Shown here: piece by piece, positions 1 to 7,321 of the stretch
How positions within the stretch are numbered: position 1 is the stretch's first letter
How the letters are laid out: the number at the start of each line of letters is the position of its first letter
Source: Pseudomonadota bacterium
GTDB lineage: Bacteria; Pseudomonadota; Gammaproteobacteria; UBA1113
Direction of reading: 5' to 3'
Assembly: GCA_021782065.1 (NCBI GenBank)
Contig: JAJXVQ010000040.1
Location: 1 to 9,103 of the forward strand
Length of the DNA: 9,103 nt
The notes under the pieces: generated by a model
Told to the model about the DNA's origin: nothing
The model's database searches: none
What the model saw: the letters and a program-made list of their open reading frames with translations, nothing else
Translations under genes and position numbers: made by a program

Positions 1-27
1 ACAGCCGCTCTTTTTATTGCTCAAGAT

Positions 28-110
28 TTCCTGGATTGCTTCGTCAACCGTTACTTATTCTGTGTTTTCGCACCAGATCTGTGAAACGGTCTCCTCGCAA
101 TGACGAGCTT
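28..110. repeat. degraded dispersed palindromic intergenic repeat
   Basis: GGATTGCTTCGTC (33-45) and CTCCTCGCAATGACGA (91-106) are the two ends of a repeat type that recurs in spacers of many intracellular bacterial genomes; on the minus strand it reads GTCATTGCGAGGAG ... GAAGCAATCC. An inner inverted pair, ACCGTT (47-52) and AACGGT (85-90), encloses the middle. No start codon or ribosome binding site suggests a gene here. The family assignment is from memory of such repeats. The sequence itself shows only the short inverted segments. Confidence 0.5.
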
Positions 111-161
111 CGTACAAACAACATATTCACAATACAAACAAGAAACAAAGCGCAATAGCTA

Positions 162-242
162 TGGCTGGGTGGCACGGTGAGGGGTCCCCGGCGCGCACAG
201 GCACGAGCACGACGGGGTATCACCGTTGCCAGGACCCAGCCA
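162..242. repeat. long imperfect GC-rich hairpin
   Basis: The left arm TGGCTGGGTGGCACGGTGA (162-180) pairs with the right arm at 220-242, which on the minus strand reads TGGCTGGGT, CCT bulge, GGCA, A bulge, CGGTGA. All 19 left-arm bases are therefore matched, with two small bulges on the right. Inside, CCCCG (186-190) pairs with CGGGG (213-217), extending the structure toward a GC-rich loop. It is much more GC-rich than its surroundings and overlaps one copy of the 51-bp repeat. There is no adjoining T-run in either direction, so it does not look like a simple terminator. It could be a REP/MITE-like repeat or a structured RNA. Confidence 0.65.
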
Positions 243-282
243 GCGGTGAGCTATAATATTTAACCCTGAATTTCGCCGCCTA
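232..282 (-). repeat. 51-bp direct repeat, copy A
   Basis: An ungapped comparison with 918-968 gives 40 of 51 identical positions, and 10 of the 11 differences are transitions. On the minus strand both copies start TAGGCGG and end near GCTGGCYGGGYCC. This copy begins 30 bp after the stop codon of the small gene at 313-759 and runs into the right arm of the hairpin at 162-242. The other copy sits on the tadA stop codon. Confidence 0.7.
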
Positions 283-312
283 GGGAAAATTCAGTAACTA
301 TACCTTAAGATT

Positions 313-759
313 CTACCTTTTCTGAAAAGACCTCTCTGACGTCCCTTTTAAGGGTGGTGATAATTCTCCAGGGTTACTCCACATGGCCGGTGACCCTCTA
401 TCTGAAGAAGCTACATATGAAGAACCGGTGTTTCGGGATCTTGCTGGCATTTCTTCTTTTTCCTTCAGCCCCAATTGTAAAAGGAAAAATTCAACGTCAA
501 ATGTATGCCCTTCTAGAAGTGGTAATTCGTCTTGTTTGAAGGTAATGCATGGATTTCCTCCGTGCTCAAACACGAAATCAACCATGACCATTGCACTGTC
601 ATTCTCTTGTTTAATTTCATTGTCCCGAAGCGTCCGTGATAACGCGTGCATAACTTCCCGTTCTTTATGAGATATGTAATAAGACCCATATTTGTATTCT
701 ACCGTAAATCCCTCAAAAACAGTTTTAAGCAACGCAAGTTCTTCATTTGATGCAGACAT
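313..759 (-). CDS. hypothetical protein, 148 aa
   Basis: I do not recognise this protein. The chosen start is the ATG at 759-757, because AAGGTGG on the minus strand lies at Shine-Dalgarno distance (AAGG eight bases upstream). An in-frame GTG three codons further upstream would overlap that motif. Residues 1 to about 100 look globular and mixed alpha/beta, with alternating charged and hydrophobic stretches such as the FDVEFFLLQLGL segment. The last ~45 residues are low-complexity, rich in Ser, Pro, Gly and Arg (SPPL, SNPGEL, ending SFQKR), and are probably disordered. No signal peptide or membrane segment is visible. It points the same way as tadA but is separated by about 200 bp and has a plausible promoter of its own. 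The 51-bp repeats bracket it, suggesting an accessory insertion next to tadA. The disordered tail is superficially like the tails of the two ankyrin proteins in this window, which is only suggestive. Confidence 0.65.
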   Translation of the reverse strand: MSASNEELALLKTVFEGFTVEYKYGSYYISHKEREVMHALSRTLRDNEIKQENDSAMVMVDFVFEHGGNPCITFKQDELPLLEGHTFDVEFFLLQLGLKEKEEMPARSRNTGSSYVASSDRGSPAMWSNPGELSPPLKGTSERSFQKR

Positions 760-851
760 TTTTACCACCTTAGTTTATTAGTAGATACATTCAACCTTCT
801 AGAAAGTCTTTAGAAATAAGATCTTTCACGAGGTCTTAAAAATAAATTAAA

Positions 852-882
852 ATTTTAGCATAAAAGGAGGAATAATAGTCAA
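852..882 (-). promoter_or_regulatory. candidate sigma70 promoter of the 148-aa gene
   Basis: On the minus strand there is a -35-like TTGACT (882-877) and a TAAAAT -10 (857-852) preceded by TGC, which is an extended -10. The spacer is 19 bp, longer than the ideal 17. This would give a leader of roughly 85 nt before the ATG at 759. Confidence 0.4.
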
Positions 883-917
883 GAAATCTTGCCCGAATAC
901 AGAGAAGTCGCGTGACT

Positions 918-968
918 GGGCCCGGCCAGCAATGAACGATAATACTTAATCCTGGATTTTACCGCCTA
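918..968 (-). repeat. 51-bp direct repeat, copy B (overlaps tadA stop)
   Basis: This is the partner of 232-282 (40/51 identical). It includes the last two tadA codons and the TAA stop, then the 3' flank. Copy A lacks the tadA reading frame upstream of TAGGCGG, so the shared segment covers only the gene's end and its downstream region. The copy contains the GC-rich GGGCCCGGCCAGC core, which can fold on itself. Confidence 0.65.
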
Positions 969-1417
969 GCTTTAAAAAAACTCTGCAACAACGCCAAACT
1001 TTCTTCAGCCAATATTCCTTGCGTGCTGTATAAGCGATGGTTTAAACACGGTGCGTCGATGATGTTAAAGACGCTGCCGCAAGCACCACTTTTGCTGTCG
1101 GCTAAGGCAAATACTACGCGTTTGATGCGTGCATTGACCAAGGCGCCTGCACACATAGAACAAGGTTCTAAGGTAACATATAAGGTCGCATCCAATAAGC
1201 GATAATTTTGCAGCGTTTTGCCCGCAGCGCGCAAAGCGATGATCTCGGCATGGGCAGTAGGGTCTTTTGCTGTAACGGTTTGATCCCAGCCTTCGCCGAT
1301 GATCTTGTCATCATGGACCACAATCGCGCCTACCGGTACTTCATTGTGTTGTAAAGCAAGTTCGGCGCGTTGTAGCGCTTGTTGCATCCAAAAAGTATCG
1401 TCTAAATTTGTTTTCAT
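959..1417 (-). CDS. tadA: tRNA-specific adenosine-34 deaminase TadA
   Basis: TadA deaminates the wobble adenosine A34 of tRNA-Arg(ACG) to inosine in the cytoplasm, which is needed to read CGN arginine codons. The 152-aa protein has the cytidine/deoxycytidylate deaminase fold signature: HAE at residues 56-58 (His56 as zinc ligand, Glu58 as proton shuttle) and PCSMC at 85-89 (Cys86 and Cys89 as zinc ligands). The N-terminal WMQQALQRAELAL helix and the VPVGAIVV strand are typical of the family. The length is close to other bacterial TadA proteins (about 150-170 aa) and the C-terminal FFKARR is a usual ending. The ATG at 1417 is the only sensible start. Its ribosome site is weak (AGG about 11 bases upstream across a T-run). 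It lies downstream of guaBA in the same orientation, but 149 bp with a palindromic repeat separate them, so co-transcription is uncertain. Confidence 0.95.
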   Translation of the reverse strand: MKTNLDDTFWMQQALQRAELALQHNEVPVGAIVVHDDKIIGEGWDQTVTAKDPTAHAEIIALRAAGKTLQNYRLLDATLYVTLEPCSMCAGALVNARIKRVVFALADSKSGACGSVFNIIDAPCLNHRLYSTQGILAEESLALLQSFFKARR

Positions 1418-1440
1418 AAGAAAAAAAACCTAATTTAAAG

Positions 1441-1483
1441 CTGGATCCCCGACTGCGGCCTCACGGCCTGGTCGAGGATGACA
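1441..1483. repeat. dispersed palindromic repeat, hairpin in the tadA leader
   Basis: The segment folds as ATCC (1445-1448), mismatch, CGAC (1450-1453), small internal loop, GGCC (1457-1460), loop TCAC, GGCC (1465-1468), GTCG (1471-1474), mismatch, GGAT (1476-1479). Its outer sequence (GGATCCCCGAC ... GAGGATGACA) resembles a widespread spacer repeat of intracellular bacteria. The hairpin's near edge is 27 bases upstream of the tadA ATG, so any transcript coming from guaA would contain it before tadA. It has no T-run placing it as a classical terminator. Confidence 0.6.
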
Positions 1484-1566
1484 ATGTTCTGGTTTACAGT
1501 TATTTTTGACGCTCAATCCACAATCTTAAATACAGTGACTATATTTATTAAAGCCCGTATTTTTCA

Positions 1567-3138
1567 TTATTCCCACTCGATCGTTGCAGGTGGTTTACCG
1601 CTGATATCATAAACAACACGCGATACACCGCTTACTTCATTCACAATACGATTTGAAACGATGTCTAACAATTCATACGGCAAATGCGCCCAATGCGCGG
1701 TCATAAAATCGATGGTTTGCACAGCGCGTAATGCGATCACGTAATCATACTGGCGCGCATCGCCGACTACGCCTACCGATTTTACTGGTAAAAATACGGC
1801 AAACGCTTGGCTCACTTTATCATACCAACCTTGTGTATTTAACTCCGACATAAAAATGTGATCGGCTTCTCGTAAAATACGCACATATTCGGGATGAATT
1901 TCACCGAGTATACGCACCCCCAATCCAGGACCCGGGAAAGGATGTCTATACACCATGTCATAAGGCAAACCCAATTCTAAACCCATCTTACGCACTTCAT
2001 CTTTAAATAATTCGCGCAAAGGTTCAACCAATTTAAACTTCATGTCTTTAGGCAAACCACCTACATTATGATGCGATTTAATTACATGAGCGCCATCTGA
2101 GGCATGCGCTGATTCAATCACATCCGGATAAATCGTTCCCTGAGCTAAGAAAGGAATATTGCCTAAGGCTTTAGATTCTCGCTCAAAGGTTTCTATAAAC
2201 ACACGTCCTATAACCTTACGTTTGTCTTCTGGTTCAGATATGCCCTTTAATGCTGCATAAAAATGCTCGCTCGCATCTATGGCAATCACTCTAACACCTA
2301 AATTTTTCGAAAAAACATCCATCACTTTTTTACTTTCTTCGTGTCGCAATAGGCCTGTATCGATAAACATGCAAATAAGTTGTTTGCCTATGGCGCGATG
2401 CAATAGGGCTGCCACCACGGCGGAATCAACGCCACCCGATAAGCCTAATAAAACTTGCTCGCCCTTAACTGTTTCTTTTACTTTGGTTATGGCTTCTTCA
2501 ATAATATTGTCCAAAGTCCACAATGAGGCGCAACCACAAATATCATGCACAAAGCGTTCTATTAAACGCTGCCCTTGCGTCGTATGTGTGACTTCAGGAT
2601 GAAACTGTAAACCATAATAACGCTTGTCATCATTGGCGATAATGGCGTAAGGCGAATTGGTGCTCACCCCTATGGCAATAAATTCAGCAGGGATCGCAGT
2701 GACTCTATCGCCATGACTCATCCACACATCGAGTTGCGCTTCTAGACTACCGTCTTGATAACGATCTTCTATACCTTGGGTTAATCTGCAGGTTTGTTTT
2801 AGATTGACAGTAGCAGCGCCATATTCTCTATGTTTAGAGCTTTCGACTGCGCCGCCAAAGTGTAAGGCCATCGCTTGCATGCCATAACAAATACCCAGTA
2901 CAGGCACTCCCAAGCTAAATACACATTCAGGAATTTTAGGGCTATTTTCACCTAGTGTGCTTTCGGGCCCACCGGATAGAATAATACCCAGTGGTGCAAA
3001 TTTGCGGATCCAATCATCGTCTATGCGCCACGGCACTATTTCACTGTATACACCACATTCGCGTATACGTCGTGCTATCACTTGTGAATATTGCGAACCA
3101 AAATCAATGACCAATATTTTTTGTTGATGACTGTGCAT
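1567..3138 (-). CDS. guaA: GMP synthase (glutamine-hydrolysing)
   Basis: GuaA aminates XMP to GMP using ATP and glutamine, the last step of guanine nucleotide synthesis in the cytosol. The protein is 523 aa, close to E. coli GuaA (525). Residues ~8-200 form the class I glutamine amidotransferase domain, with nucleophile Cys84 in GICYGMQ and the His180/Glu182 pair in FHPEV. Residues ~205-400 form the ATP pyrophosphatase domain, with the P-loop LSGGVDS at 233-239. The C-terminal dimerisation domain ends in the family hallmark [11 protein letters not shown]. All key residues are intact. It starts 17 bases after the guaB stop, a typical guaBA operon arrangement. The start at 3138 has a weak AAGAG ribosome site seven bases upstream, consistent with translation following that of guaB. 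Confidence 0.98.
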   Translation of the reverse strand: MHSHQQKILVIDFGSQYSQVIARRIRECGVYSEIVPWRIDDDWIRKFAPLGIILSGGPESTLGENSPKIPECVFSLGVPVLGICYGMQAMALHFGGAVESSKHREYGAATVNLKQTCRLTQGIEDRYQDGSLEAQLDVWMSHGDRVTAIPAEFIAIGVSTNSPYAIIANDDKRYYGLQFHPEVTHTTQGQRLIERFVHDICGCASLWTLDNIIEEAITKVKETVKGEQVLLGLSGGVDSAVVAALLHRAIGKQLICMFIDTGLLRHEESKKVMDVFSKNLGVRVIAIDASEHFYAALKGISEPEDKRKVIGRVFIETFERESKALGNIPFLAQGTIYPDVIESAHASDGAHVIKSHHNVGGLPKDMKFKLVEPLRELFKDEVRKMGLELGLPYDMVYRHPFPGPGLGVRILGEIHPEYVRILREADHIFMSELNTQGWYDKVSQAFAVFLPVKSVGVVGDARQYDYVIALRAVQTIDFMTAHWAHLPYELLDIVSNRIVNEVSGVSRVVYDISGKPPATIEWE

Positions 3139-3155
3139 AAGGTAACTCTTGTTAT

Positions 3156-4727
<1,572 letters not shown>

Positions 4728-4777
4728 TTATATATTTATGCCAAAAAGAGTAATACATAATTAACCTGATGGCCCTA

Positions 4778-4806
4778 TTGGTAAAATAGAGATTTTAGTA
4801 TATAAT
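4778..4806 (+). promoter_or_regulatory. promoter of ankyrin gene 1
   Basis: A -35 TTGGTA (4778-4783) and a perfect -10 TATAAT (4801-4806) are separated by exactly 17 bp. The element aligns without gaps with the promoter of the second ankyrin gene (7242-7270), and the -10 to ATG distance is 48 bp in both. Confidence 0.75.
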
Positions 4807-4819
4807 TCGACCTTTATTA

Positions 4820-4857
4820 TACAATAATTATTAAATAGCGCAGAGGTAAATAGTATG
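4820..4857 (+). promoter_or_regulatory. conserved leader and ribosome binding site of ankyrin gene 1
   Basis: This stretch matches 7284-7321 at 36 of 38 positions, far more conserved than the coding region that follows. It contains the perfect 10-bp palindrome AATAATTATT (4823-4832) and the ribosome binding site AGAGG (4842-4846), eight bases before ATG. The degree of conservation suggests a shared translational or operator element, or recent common origin. Confidence 0.7.
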
Positions 4858-6159
4858 AGCTCAGTGGAAAATATCGCTAAGGCTGCACGCGAAGGCCATA
4901 CCGGGACTGTGAAAAGGGAGATTGGCCTAGGTGCTAGCGTAAAGGCAAAATACGACAATAACGACACGCTGCTACATTTCGCTGCGCGCAATACCCATGT
5001 GAGGGTTGTAGAGCACCTAATTAAAAGCGGCGCTGAAGTAAACGCAAAAAACTCCAACGGCTACACTCCACTACATATCGCTGCATCCGAAGGCTGTATC
5101 GGGGTTGTGAAGCACCTACTTAAAAAAAATGCTGACGTAAACGCAACAGATAAATGCGGCCGCACTCCACTACATCTCGCAGCACTAAAGGGTCAGACGG
5201 AGGCCGTGAATGCCCTACTTCAAAACGGTGCTGGCGTAAATGCAAAAAACTCCGGTGGCGACACTCCACTACATCTCGCTGCACTAAATGGCCAGACGGA
5301 GGCCGTGAATGCCCTACTTCAAAACGGCGCTGACGTAACCGCAAAAAACTGCAACGGCTACACTCCGCTACATGCCGCTGCAATGAATGGACATATGAAC
5401 ACTGTAGAACTGCTCATTCAAAATGGCGCTGATGTAAACGCAAAAAACTCCGATGGCGACACTCCACTAGATCTCGCGGAACACAACAAACATTTTAAGG
5501 TTGCGGTTCGCCTATTTAAAAAGCATGTTGAAGTAACTATAACTAGTGGCACCACTCTGCTACATTACGCTGCACAAAATGGCGATATGAACTTTACGAA
5601 ATCCCTACTTCAAGCAGATTTTGACGTAAACGCAAAAGATATCAACGGCTGCACCCCACTACATTTCGCTGTAAAGGAGGGGCATATGTCCGTGGTGCAG
5701 GAACTGATTAATGCCGGTGCTGATGTAGACGCAAAAACCCCCGGTAATTGCACTCCGCTACATATCGTTGCAATAAGTGGCTATGATGCCGTGGTGCAGG
5801 AACTGATTAATGCCGGTGCTGATGTAGACGCAAAAACCCCCGGTAATTGCACTCCGCTACATTTCGCTGTATTAGACGGTCATATCTCTGTTGTACAGGT
5901 GCTGATTAATGCCGATGCTGACGTAGACGCAAAAGGCCATCATGGCCGCACTCCCGCGCAAATGGCTACCGCTTTCGCGAACCGTAGCAAGGCCGATGCA
6001 GATATCGCTGAGTTGATTGGCGCAAAAAAGGCCGGCGCCTCCTTACACTCTCCTTTCCCCGGCGCAAGGAATTCGGTCAGTTTTTTTAGTAGCGAGCATA
6101 GTAGCGCGCAAAAAAGCCCCGCGCCCTTCCTAGCTTCAGCTTTCAGCCCCGGGCCGTAG
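4855..6159 (+). CDS. ankyrin-repeat protein with conserved Ser/Pro tail, candidate secreted effector
   Basis: The 434-aa protein is almost entirely ankyrin repeats: an N-cap (1-36), nine or ten 33-residue units from 37 to 364 (one, 202-232, is a degenerate 31-residue unit), and a C-cap (365-395). Typical units read TPLHLAA ... VVxxLIxxGADVNAK. Residues 396-434 form a non-repeat, Ser/Pro-rich tail with LHSP, ARNSVSFF and AFSPG, also found at the end of the second ankyrin protein. No signal peptide, membrane segment or enzymatic domain is visible. Ankyrin arrays bind proteins; in intracellular bacteria such proteins are often exported by Dot/Icm-type type IV secretion and act in the host. Export here is inference, since no secretion genes are in the window. 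The start follows a good AGAGG site. Compared with its paralog, the TAG at 6157 ends the protein three codons early (CAA AGG TTT TAA follows in frame). Confidence 0.9.
   Translation: MSSVENIAKAAREGHTGTVKREIGLGASVKAKYDNNDTLLHFAARNTHVRVVEHLIKSGAEVNAKNSNGYTPLHIAASEGCIGVVKHLLKKNADVNATDKCGRTPLHLAALKGQTEAVNALLQNGAGVNAKNSGGDTPLHLAALNGQTEAVNALLQNGADVTAKNCNGYTPLHAAAMNGHMNTVELLIQNGADVNAKNSDGDTPLDLAEHNKHFKVAVRLFKKHVEVTITSGTTLLHYAAQNGDMNFTKSLLQADFDVNAKDINGCTPLHFAVKEGHMSVVQELINAGADVDAKTPGNCTPLHIVAISGYDAVVQELINAGADVDAKTPGNCTPLHFAVLDGHISVVQVLINADADVDAKGHHGRTPAQMATAFANRSKADADIAELIGAKKAGASLHSPFPGARNSVSFFSSEHSSAQKSPAPFLASAFSPGP
5194..5328 (+). repeat. near-identical adjacent ankyrin units at DNA level
   Basis: A 35-bp segment starting CAGACGGAGGCCGTGAATG at 5194 recurs exactly 99 bp later at 5293, within two successive repeats (residues 103-135 and 136-168) that differ at few bases overall. 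Identity at synonymous sites indicates a recent intragenic duplication of one 33-codon unit. Confidence 0.75.
5690..5862 (+). repeat. 74-bp perfect tandem repeat, period 99 bp
   Basis: Positions 5690-5763 and 5789-5862 are identical over 74 bases, covering the second half of one ankyrin unit and the start of the next. Both encode the unusual unit ending VDAKTPGN followed by CTPLH. This is the most recent-looking expansion in the gene and a likely spot for copy-number change. Confidence 0.85.
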
Positions 6160-6212
6160 CAAAGGTTTTAAGCCTAAGAAACAAATGCGCAGAACGGTGT
6201 AATGTATTATCA

Positions 6213-6620
6213 TTAACCACAGCGAGCACACACTCCGTAAATATTCAAACTATGGTCGGTCATGGTGAAGCGATATTCTGCTGCAATTTCTGATTGGCGC
6301 TTCTCAATAATGGGATCGACAAATTCCTCTACCGCACCACATTTAATGCACACTAAATGATCATGATGCTTGTCTTGACGGATTTCGAACACAGAATGGC
6401 CACCTTCGAAATGATGACGGTCTACCAAGCCTGCGGCTTCAAATTGAGTGAGCACACGGTAAACTGTCGCCAAACCGATGTCTACACCCGCATCTAGTAA
6501 AGCTTTGTACACATCTTCAGCACTAACATGGTGGTGCTCTGCTTCTGCAAGAAGTTGTAAAATTTTTATCCGCGGTGCCGTCGCTTTTAAGCCAACTTTA
6601 CGCAATTCTTCATTATTCAA
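6213..6620 (-). CDS. fur: ferric uptake regulator Fur
   Basis: Fur is a dimeric Fe2+-dependent repressor of iron-acquisition genes. With a TTG start at 6620 the protein is 135 aa and begins MNNEELRKVGLKATAPR, matching the E. coli start. I prefer this because GGAGGAG (6634-6628 on the minus strand) lies seven bases upstream. The frame runs on to an ATG at 6659 but those 13 residues are not Fur-like. The winged-helix DNA-binding domain (about 1-80) contains HHVSAEDVY and the recognition helix GLATVYRVL. The dimerisation domain carries the metal-binding HHDH (85-88) and the CxxC pair Cys91/Cys94. The protein ends with a second CxxC (Cys131/Cys134), slightly shorter than E. coli Fur (148 aa). It is divergent from bamE across 68 bp, a common gammaproteobacterial arrangement. 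I see no convincing Fur box in that spacer. Confidence 0.96.
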   Translation of the reverse strand: MNNEELRKVGLKATAPRIKILQLLAEAEHHHVSAEDVYKALLDAGVDIGLATVYRVLTQFEAAGLVDRHHFEGGHSVFEIRQDKHHDHLVCIKCGAVEEFVDPIIEKRQSEIAAEYRFTMTDHSLNIYGVCARCG

Positions 6621-6627
6621 TGGTGTT

Positions 6628-6634
6628 CTCCTCC
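6628..6634 (-). promoter_or_regulatory. fur ribosome binding site, decides the TTG start
   Basis: The minus strand reads GGAGGAG, then seven bases (AACACCA), then TTG. It is the strongest Shine-Dalgarno match in the region, and no in-frame ATG follows it. An ATG seven bases further on is out of frame. Confidence 0.75.
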
Positions 6635-6688
6635 GCAAAAATAAGGTATCATCTATCAAGGTTCTACATTAACGGAAATACACAAGAA

Positions 6689-7120
6689 ATGCAAAAAATA
6701 TTCAATATACTCGCTCTATTCATACTAGTCCTCAGCCTATCGGCTTGTATACACAAAGTGGATGTAGAGCAAGGGAACGTGATGACTCAAGATATGGTCA
6801 ATCAACTTCATCCTGGCATGACCTCCGACCAAGTACAGTTTATCATGGGCCACCCCGTTTTAGTGGAAACCTTTGAAAACAATCGCGCCGACTATGTTTA
6901 CACCTTCCAACCCAATGGCAGCGACGTCACTAGAAAACGCATTACTTTGCTATTTAATGGCGGCCTGTTAACCAGCATCAGCGGCACCATGCATCCTGAA
7001 TTGAATCCAACGACGGTTAGTGCCGTGTCGCCTATGAGTAACGATGCTGTGGATACTAATAGTCATACGGATACCAATCCGCCTAAAGTATCGCCTGTAG
7101 ATGAGGCAGCTGCTCAGTAG
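6689..7120 (+). CDS. bamE: outer membrane protein assembly factor BamE (SmpA/OmlA lipoprotein)
   Basis: BamE is a small lipoprotein of the BAM complex, which folds beta-barrel proteins into the outer membrane from the periplasmic side. The 143-aa protein starts MQKIFNILALFILVLSLSAC, a lipoprotein signal peptide with lipobox LSAC; Cys20 would be lipidated. The SmpA/OmlA domain follows at about residues 27-100, with the family pattern QGNxMTxxMVxxLxPGMTxxQVxxxMGxPV and a later YVYTFQPNG strand. Residues ~105-143 are a Thr/Ser/Pro/Asp-rich extension longer than in E. coli BamE (113 aa), probably flexible. The frame is open upstream to 6575, but that would overlap fur and remove the signal peptide from the N-terminus. 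The ribosome site at the chosen ATG is weak (GGAAA about 10 bases upstream). Confidence 0.94.
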   Translation: MQKIFNILALFILVLSLSACIHKVDVEQGNVMTQDMVNQLHPGMTSDQVQFIMGHPVLVETFENNRADYVYTFQPNGSDVTRKRITLLFNGGLLTSISGTMHPELNPTTVSAVSPMSNDAVDTNSHTDTNPPKVSPVDEAAAQ

Positions 7121-7167
7121 CAACACATTTACCTCGCTCTACGGATCAATAAGATAGCAAATTTTAT

Positions 7168-7200
7168 AGGGTAATCTGGGCTGTAATCCCAGATTATCCT
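7168..7200. terminator. 13-bp hairpin after bamE, possible terminator
   Basis: AGGGTAATCTGGG (7168-7180) pairs fully with CCCAGATTATCCT (7188-7200), with one G-U pair and the 7-base loop CTGTAAT. It lies 48 bp after the bamE stop. The downstream T-run (TTTTT, 7211-7215) is ten bases away rather than adjacent, so it is not a textbook intrinsic terminator. It could equally be a dispersed palindromic repeat separating bamE from the ankyrin promoter. Confidence 0.5.
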
Positions 7201-7241
7201 GACAATCCGATTTTTCACCTCTGCTTAGCCTAATCGCCCTG

Positions 7242-7270
7242 TTGATAAAATAGACAATTTAATGTACAAT
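7242..7270 (+). promoter_or_regulatory. promoter of ankyrin gene 2
   Basis: A -35 TTGATA (7242-7247), a 17-bp spacer and a -10 TACAAT (7265-7270). Position and spacing are the same as in the promoter at 4778-4806, implying the two genes answer to the same signals. Confidence 0.75.
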
Positions 7271-7283
7271 CCCACCTGTACTG

Positions 7284-7321
7284 TACAATAATTATTAAAC
7301 AGCGCAGAGGTAAATAATATG
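7284..7321 (+). promoter_or_regulatory. conserved leader and ribosome binding site of ankyrin gene 2
   Basis: This matches 4820-4857 at 36 of 38 positions, with the palindrome AATAATTATT (7287-7296) and AGAGG (7306-7310) eight bases before the ATG at 7319. The conservation fixes that ATG, rather than the one at 7331, as the start. Confidence 0.7.

Larger units (their letters stand above)
4765..6180 (+). repeat. ankyrin cassette copy 1 (paralogous unit)
   Basis: DNA similarity to 7229-8980 begins before the promoter (CCTRATSGCCCT), runs ungapped through the leader, resumes in the ankyrin repeats and tail, and continues about 20 bp past the stop codon (CAAAGGYTTTAA ... AAGAA). The conserved unit therefore comprises promoter, leader, repeat array, tail and a short 3' flank. 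The N-terminal coding part differs between the copies. Confidence 0.65.

Noticed and set aside
1..158. Partial protein entering from the left edge
   Set aside because: Three plus-strand frames are open for short distances (to 84, 103 and 158), but they run through the dispersed repeat and none resembles a known protein end.
864..885. AAGGAGG on the plus strand as a ribosome binding site
   Set aside because: No start codon lies at a suitable distance and no open frame follows.
2279..2602. Plus-strand frames inside guaA and guaB (also 3411-3770, 3529-3873, 3839-4036)
   Set aside because: They are shadows of well-conserved enzymes on the minus strand, with no family resemblance or ribosome sites.
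4761..5057. Antisense reading frames within the ankyrin genes (also 5120-5383, 7953-8180, 8056-8388, 8416-8676)
   Set aside because: The 99-bp periodicity of the ankyrin codons keeps the opposite strand open. The predicted proteins are periodic mirrors without ribosome sites or family resemblance.
4958..5940. CRISPR array or satellite-like repeat
   Set aside because: The 99-bp period codes for 33-residue ankyrin units, with most change at variable repeat positions. There are no short direct repeats with unique spacers.
6635..6660. Fur box in the fur-bamE spacer (TTGATAGATGATACC)
   Set aside because: It contains GATA-like direct repeats but not the inverted 7-1-7 pattern, so autoregulation cannot be argued from the sequence.
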